Shown: positions 58,001 through 64,000 of the stretch, in pieces
How the letters are laid out: each line of letters starts with the position of its first letter
Position numbering within the stretch: position 1 is the first letter of the stretch
Assembly: GCA_947044405.1 (NCBI GenBank)
Contig: CAMRHE010000651.1
Coordinates: forward strand, 349,001-413,000
DNA from: Leptodactylus fallax
Lineage: Eukaryota; Chordata; Amphibia; Anura; Leptodactylidae
Direction of reading: 5' to 3'
Length of the DNA stretch: 64,000 bases
Notes under the pieces: generated by a model
What the model saw: only the letters and a program-made list of their open reading frames with translations
Databases searched by the model: none
What the model was told of the DNA's origin: nothing
Program-made: the position numbers and the translations under genes

Positions 58001-61000
58001 GATACTGTATATCACACAGGACCGGTCACTAACCCGCTGATACTGTATATCACACAGGACGGGTCACTAACCCGCTGATACTGTATATCACACAGGACCG
58101 GTCACTAACCCGCTGATACTGTATATCACACAGGACCGGTCACTAACCCGCTGATACTGTATATCACACAGGACGGGTCACTAACCCGCTGATACTGTAT
58201 ATCACACAGGACCGGTCACTAACCCGCTGATACTGTATATCACACAGGACCGGTCACTAACCCGCTGATACTGTATATCACACAGGACCGGTCACTAACC
58301 CGCTGATACTGTATATCACACAGGACCGGTCACTAACCCGCTGATACTGTATATCACACAGGACCGGTCACTAACCCGCTGATACTGTATATCACACAGG
58401 ACCGGTCACTAACCCGCTGATACTGTATATCACACAGGACGGGTCACTAACCCGCTGATACTGTATATCACACAGGACGGGTCACTAACCCGCTGATACT
58501 GTATATCACACAGGACGGGTCACTAACCCGCTGATACTGTATATCACACAGGACCGGTCACTAACCCGCTGATACTGTATATCACACAGGACGGGCACAA
58601 CCCGAACATATCACACAGGACCGGGTCACTAACCCGCTGATACTGTATATCACACAGGACCGGTCACTAACCCGCTGATACTGTATATCACACAGCCCTC
58701 ACTAACCCGCTGATACTGTATATCACACAGGACCGGTCACTAACCCGCTGATACTGTATATCACACAGGACCGGTCACTAACCCGCTGATACTGTATATC
58801 ACACAGGACCGGTCACTAACCCGCTGATACTGTATATCACAGAGGACCGGTCACTAACCCGCTGATACTGTATATCACACAGGACCGGTCACTAACCCGC
58901 TGATACTGTATATCACACAGGACCGGTCACTAACCCGCTGATACTGTATATCACACAGGACCGGTCACTAACCCGCTGATACTGTATATCACACAGGACC
59001 GGTCACTAACCCGCTGATACTGTATATCACACAGGACGGGTCACTAACCCGCTGATACTGTATATCACACAGGACCGGTCACTAACCCGCTGATACTGTA
59101 TATCACACAGGACCGGTCACTAACCCGCTGATACTGTATATCACACAGGACCGGTCACTAACCCGCTGATACTGTATATCACACAGGACCGGTCACTAAC
59201 CCGCTGATACTGTATATCACACAGGACCGGTCACTAACCCGCTGATACTGTATATCACACAGGACGGGTCACTAACCCGCTGATACTGTATATCACACAG
59301 GACCGGTCACTAACCCGCTGATACTGTATATCACACAGGACCGGTCACTAACCCGCTGATACTGTATATCACACAGGACCGGTCACTAACCCGCTGATAC
59401 TGTATATCACACAGGACCGGTCACTAACCCGCTGATACTGTATATCACACAGGACGGGTCACTAACCCGCTGATACTGTATATAACACACAGGACGGGTC
59501 ACTAACCCGCTGATACTGTATATCACACAGGACCGGTCACTAACCCGCTGATACTGTATATCACACAGGACCGGTCACTAACCCGCTGATACTGTATATC
59601 ACACAGGACCGGTCACTAACCCGCTGATACTGTATATCACACAGGACCGGTCACTAACCCGCTGATACTGTATATCACACAGGACCGGTCACTAACCCGC
59701 TGATACTGTATATCACACAGGACCGGGTCACTAACCCGCTGATACTGTATATCACACAGGACCGGTCACTAACCCGCTGATACTGTATATCACACAGGAC
59801 CGGTCACTAACCCGCTGATACTGTATATCACACAGGACCGGTCACTAACCCGCTGATACTGTATATCACACAGGACGGGTCACTAACCCGCTGATACTGT
59901 ATATCACACAGGACGGGTCACTAACCCGCTGATACTGTATATCACACAGGACGGGTCACTAACCCGCTGATACTGTATATCACACAGGACGGGTCACTAA
60001 CCCGCTGATACTGTATATCACACAGGACGGGTCACTAACCCGCTGATACTGTATATCACACAGGACCGGTCACTAACCCGCTGATACTGTATATCACACA
60101 GGACCGGTCACTAACCCGCTGATACTGTATATCACACAGGACCGGTCACTAACCCGCTGATACTGTATATCACACAGGACGGGTCACTAACCCGCTGATA
60201 CTGTATATCACACAGGACGGGTCACTAACCCGCTGATACTGTATATCACACAGGACCGGTCACTAACCCGCTGATACTGTATATCACACAGGACCGGTCA
60301 CTAACCCGCTGATACTGTATATCACACAGGACGGGTCACTAACCCGCTGATACTGTATATCACACAGGACCGGTCACTAACCCGCTGATACTGTATATCA
60401 CACAGGACCGGTCACTAACCCGCTGATACTGTATATCACACAGGACCGGTCACTAACCCGCTGATACTGTATATCACACAGGACCGGTCACTAACCCGCT
60501 GATACTGTATATCACACAGGACCGGTCACTAACCCGCTGATACTGTATATCACACAGGACCGGTCACTAACCCGCTGATACTGTATATCACACAGGACCG
60601 GTCACTAACCCGCTGATACTGTATATCACACAGGACCGGTCACTAACCCGCTGATACTGTATATCACACAGGACCGGTCACTAACCCGCTGATACTGTAT
60701 ATCACACAGGACCGGTCACTAACCCGCTGATACTGTATATCACACAGGACGGGTCACTAACCCGCTGATACTGTATATCACACAGGACGGGTCACTAACC
60801 CGCTGATACTGTATATCACACAGGACCGGTCACTAACCCGCTGATACTGTATATCACACAGGACCGGTCACTAACCCGCTGATACTGTATATCACACAGG
60901 ACGGGTCACTAACCCGCTGATACTGTATATCACACAGGACGGGTCACTAACCCGCTGATACTGTATATCACACAGAGGCGGGCACTAACCCGCTGATACT

Positions 61001-64000
61001 GTATATCACACAGGACCGGTCACTAACCCGCTGATACTGTATATCACACAGGACCGGTCACTAACCCGCTGATACTGTATATCACACAGGACGGGTCACT
61101 AACCCGCTGATACTGTATATCACACAGCCGGCACAACCCGCAACGAACACACAGCGCCGGTCACTAACCCGCTGATACTGTATATCACACAGGACCGGTC
61201 ACTAACCCGCTGATACTGTATATCACACAGGACCGGTCACTAACCCGCTGATACTGTATATCACACAGGACGGGTCACTAACCCGCTGATACTGTATATC
61301 ACACAGGACGGGTCACTAACCCGCTGATACTGTATATCACACAGGACGGGTCACTAACCCGCTGATACTGTATATCACACAGGACCGGGTCACTAACCCG
61401 CTGATACTGTATATCACACAGGACCGGTCACTAACCCGCTGATACTGTATATCACACAGGACCGGTCACTAACCCGCTGATACTGTATATCACACAGGAC
61501 CGGTCACTAACCCGCTGATACTGTATATCACACAGGACGGGTCACTAACCCGCTGATACTGTATATCACACAGGACCGGTCACTAACCCGCTGATACTGT
61601 ATATCACACAGGACCGGTCACTAACCCGCTGATACTGTATATCACACAGGACGGGTCACTAACCCGCTGATACTGTATATCACACAGGACCGGTCACTAA
61701 CCCGCTGATACTGTATATCACACAGGACCGGTCACTAACCCGCTGATACTGTATATCACACAGGACCGGTCACTAACCCGCTGATACTGTATATCACACA
61801 GGACGGGTCACTAACCCGCTGATACTGTATATCACACAGGACCGGTCACTAACCCGCTGATACTGTATATCACACAGGACCGGTCACTAACCCGCTGATA
61901 CTGTATATCACACAGGACCGGTCACTAACCCGCTGATACTGTATATCACACAGGACGGGTCACTAACCCGCTGATACTGTATATCACACAGGACCGGTCA
62001 CTAACCCGCTGATACTGTATATCACACAGGACCGGTCACTAACCCGCTGATACTGTATATCACACAGGACGGGTCACTAACCCGCTGATACTGTATATCA
62101 CACAGGACGGGTCACTAACCCGCTGATACTGTATATCACACAGGACGGGTCACTAACCCGCTGATACTGTATATCACACAGGACGGGTCACTAACCCGCT
62201 GATACTGTATATCACACAGGACCGGTCACTAACCCGCTGATACTGTATATCACACAGGACGGGTCACTAACCCGCTGATACTGTATATCACACAGGACGG
62301 GTCACTAACCCGCTGATACTGTATATCACACAGGACGGGTCACTAACCCGCTGATACTGTATATCACACAGGACCGGTCACTAACCCGCTGATACTGTAT
62401 ATCACACAGGACCGGTCACTAACCCGCTGATACTGTATATCACACAGGACCGGTCACTAACCCGCTGATACTGTATATCACACAGGACCGGTCACTAACC
62501 CGCTGATACTGTATATCACACAGGACCGGTCACTAACCCGCTGATACTGTATATCACACAGGACCGGTCACTAACCCGCTGATACTGTATATCACACAGA
62601 CGCACCCGCTGATACTGTATATCACACAGGACGGGTCACTAACCCGCTGATACTGTATATCACACAGGACCGGTCACTAACCCGCTGATACTGTATATCA
62701 CACAGGACCGGTCACTAACCCGCTGATACTGTATATCACACAGGACCGGTCACTAACCCGCTGATACTGTATATCACACAGGACGGGTCACTAACCCGCT
62801 GATACTGTATATCACACAGGACGGGTCACTAACCCGCTGATACTGTATATCACACAGGACCGGTCACTAACCCGCTGATACTGTATATCACACAGGACCG
62901 GTCACTAACCCGCTGATACTGTATATCACACAGGACCGGTCACTAACCCGCTGATACTGTATATCACACAGGACCGGTCACAAACCCCCGCTGATACTGT
63001 ATATCACACAGGACCGGCTCACTAACCCGCTGATACTGTATATCACACAGGACCGGTCACTAACCCGCTGATACTGTATATCACACAGGACCGGTCACTA
63101 ACCCGCTGATACTGTATATCACACAGGACCGGTCACTAACCCGCTGATACTGTATATCACACAGGACGGGTCACTAACCCGCTGATACTGTATATCACAC
63201 AGGACCGGTCACTAACCCGCTGATACTGTATATCACACAGGACCGGTCACTAACCCGCTGATACTGTATATCACACAGGACCGGTCACTAACCCGCTGAT
63301 ACTGTATATCACACAGGACCGGTCACTAACCCGCTGATACTGTATATCACACAGGACCGGTCACTAACCCGCTGATACTGTATATCACACAGGACGGGTC
63401 ACTAACCCGCTGATACTGTATATCACACAGGACCGGTCACTAACCCGCTGATACTGTATATCACACAGGACCGGTCACTAACCCGCTGATACTGTATATC
63501 ACACAGGACCGGTCACTAACCCGCTGATACTGTATATCACACAGGACGGGTCACTAACCCGCTGATACTGTATATCACACAGGACCGGTCAACTAACCCG
63601 CTGATACTGTATATCACACAGGACCGGTCACTAACCCGCTGATACTGTATATCACACAGGACCGGTCACTAACCCGCTGATACTGTATATCACACAGGAC
63701 CGGTCACTAACCCGCTGATACTGTATATCACACAGGACCGGTCACTAACCCGCTGATACTGTATATCACACAGGACCGGTCACTAACCCGCTGATACTGT
63801 ATATCACACAGGACGGGTCACTAACCCGCTGATACTGTATATCACACAGGACGGGTCACTAACCCGCTGATACTGTATATCACACAGGACGGGTCACTAA
63901 CCCGCTGATACTGTATATCACACAGGACCGGTCACTAACCCGCTGATACTGTATATCACACAGGACCGGTCACTAACCCGCTGATACTGTATATCACACA
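52030..64000. repeat. Minisatellite array, 38-bp unit, at least 12 kb (FHIP2A 5' intron)
   Basis: About 315 copies of CCGCTGATACTGTATATCAC ACAGGACSGGTCACTAAC, continuing past the right edge. Two main forms differ at one base, ACGGGTCAC and ACCGGTCAC, and are arranged in runs. A minor ACAGAGGAC form is commonest in the first 1.3 kb. Each unit has two or three CpG. The GGG form can fold CGGGT against ACCCG across a 5-base loop; the CCGG form breaks that stem but makes an ACCGGT palindrome. Several garbled copies occur (see findings). The array lies about 80 bases upstream of a FHIP2A exon on the gene strand, hence within an intron. Confidence 0.98.

Noticed and set aside
52030..64000. Centromeric satellite or telomeric repeat
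   Set aside because: The array lies inside a gene intron, shows no TTAGGG, and has a 38-bp unit. Nothing ties it to a centromere, although the right end is not visible.

Overview
The window is vertebrate genomic DNA, most likely from a frog (Anura, probably Neobatrachia). It has spliced genes with GT-AG introns, a decayed Tc1-type transposon, a hAT element with an exact 8-bp target duplication, and several MITE-like elements beginning TTAAAGGG. Several dispersed repeats look like ones I recall from frog genomes; that recollection could not be checked here.

Three protein-coding genes lie on the minus strand. From right to left in the direction of transcription they are FHIP2A (FAM160B1; 15 coding exons at 43462-51946, with the N-terminal exon or exons beyond the window), TRUB1 (complete, 8 coding exons at 25221-36763) and ATRNL1 (first coding exon only, 2678-2913). 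This is the same order and relative orientation as I recall for human 10q25.3 (FHIP2A, TRUB1, ATRNL1). Every TRUB1 and FHIP2A exon junction in the window was joined by hand, and all reading phases close.

Most of the remaining DNA is tandem repeat. Nine large minisatellite arrays with different units are present: about 74/97 bp at 1-2562, 24 bp at 4434-7895, 21 bp at 10168-10775, 35-36 bp at 13929-20940, about 27-35 bp G-rich at 23163-24926, 32 bp at 25755-27185, 66 bp at 28530-32892, 43 bp G-rich at 36881-40520, and 38 bp from 52030 past the right edge. A smaller 31-bp array sits inside the hAT element. By my estimate they make up a little under 60% of the window. They occupy the first intron of ATRNL1, introns 4 and 7 of TRUB1, the TRUB1 promoter flank, the region 3' of TRUB1 and a 5' intron of FHIP2A. 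Nearly all long open frames in the window are by-products of these arrays.

Layout: 1-2562 array in ATRNL1 intron 1; 2678-2913 ATRNL1 exon 1; 3.0-4.4 kb upstream flank with a CpG-rich patch; 4.4-7.9 kb array; 7.9-25.2 kb intergenic, with three arrays, a Tc1 element and a TTAA MITE; 25.2-36.8 kb TRUB1; 36.9-40.5 kb G-rich array touching the TRUB1 promoter; 40.5-43.5 kb intergenic dispersed repeats; 43.5-51.9 kb FHIP2A; 52.0-64.0 kb array.

The three genes do not form a pathway. TRUB1 is a pseudouridine synthase, FHIP2A a dynein-adaptor (FTS-Hook-FHIP) subunit, and ATRNL1 a membrane protein of the attractin family. They are linked by conserved synteny. I found no undescribed biochemical system; the notable feature is the density and variety of minisatellites around otherwise well-conserved genes.
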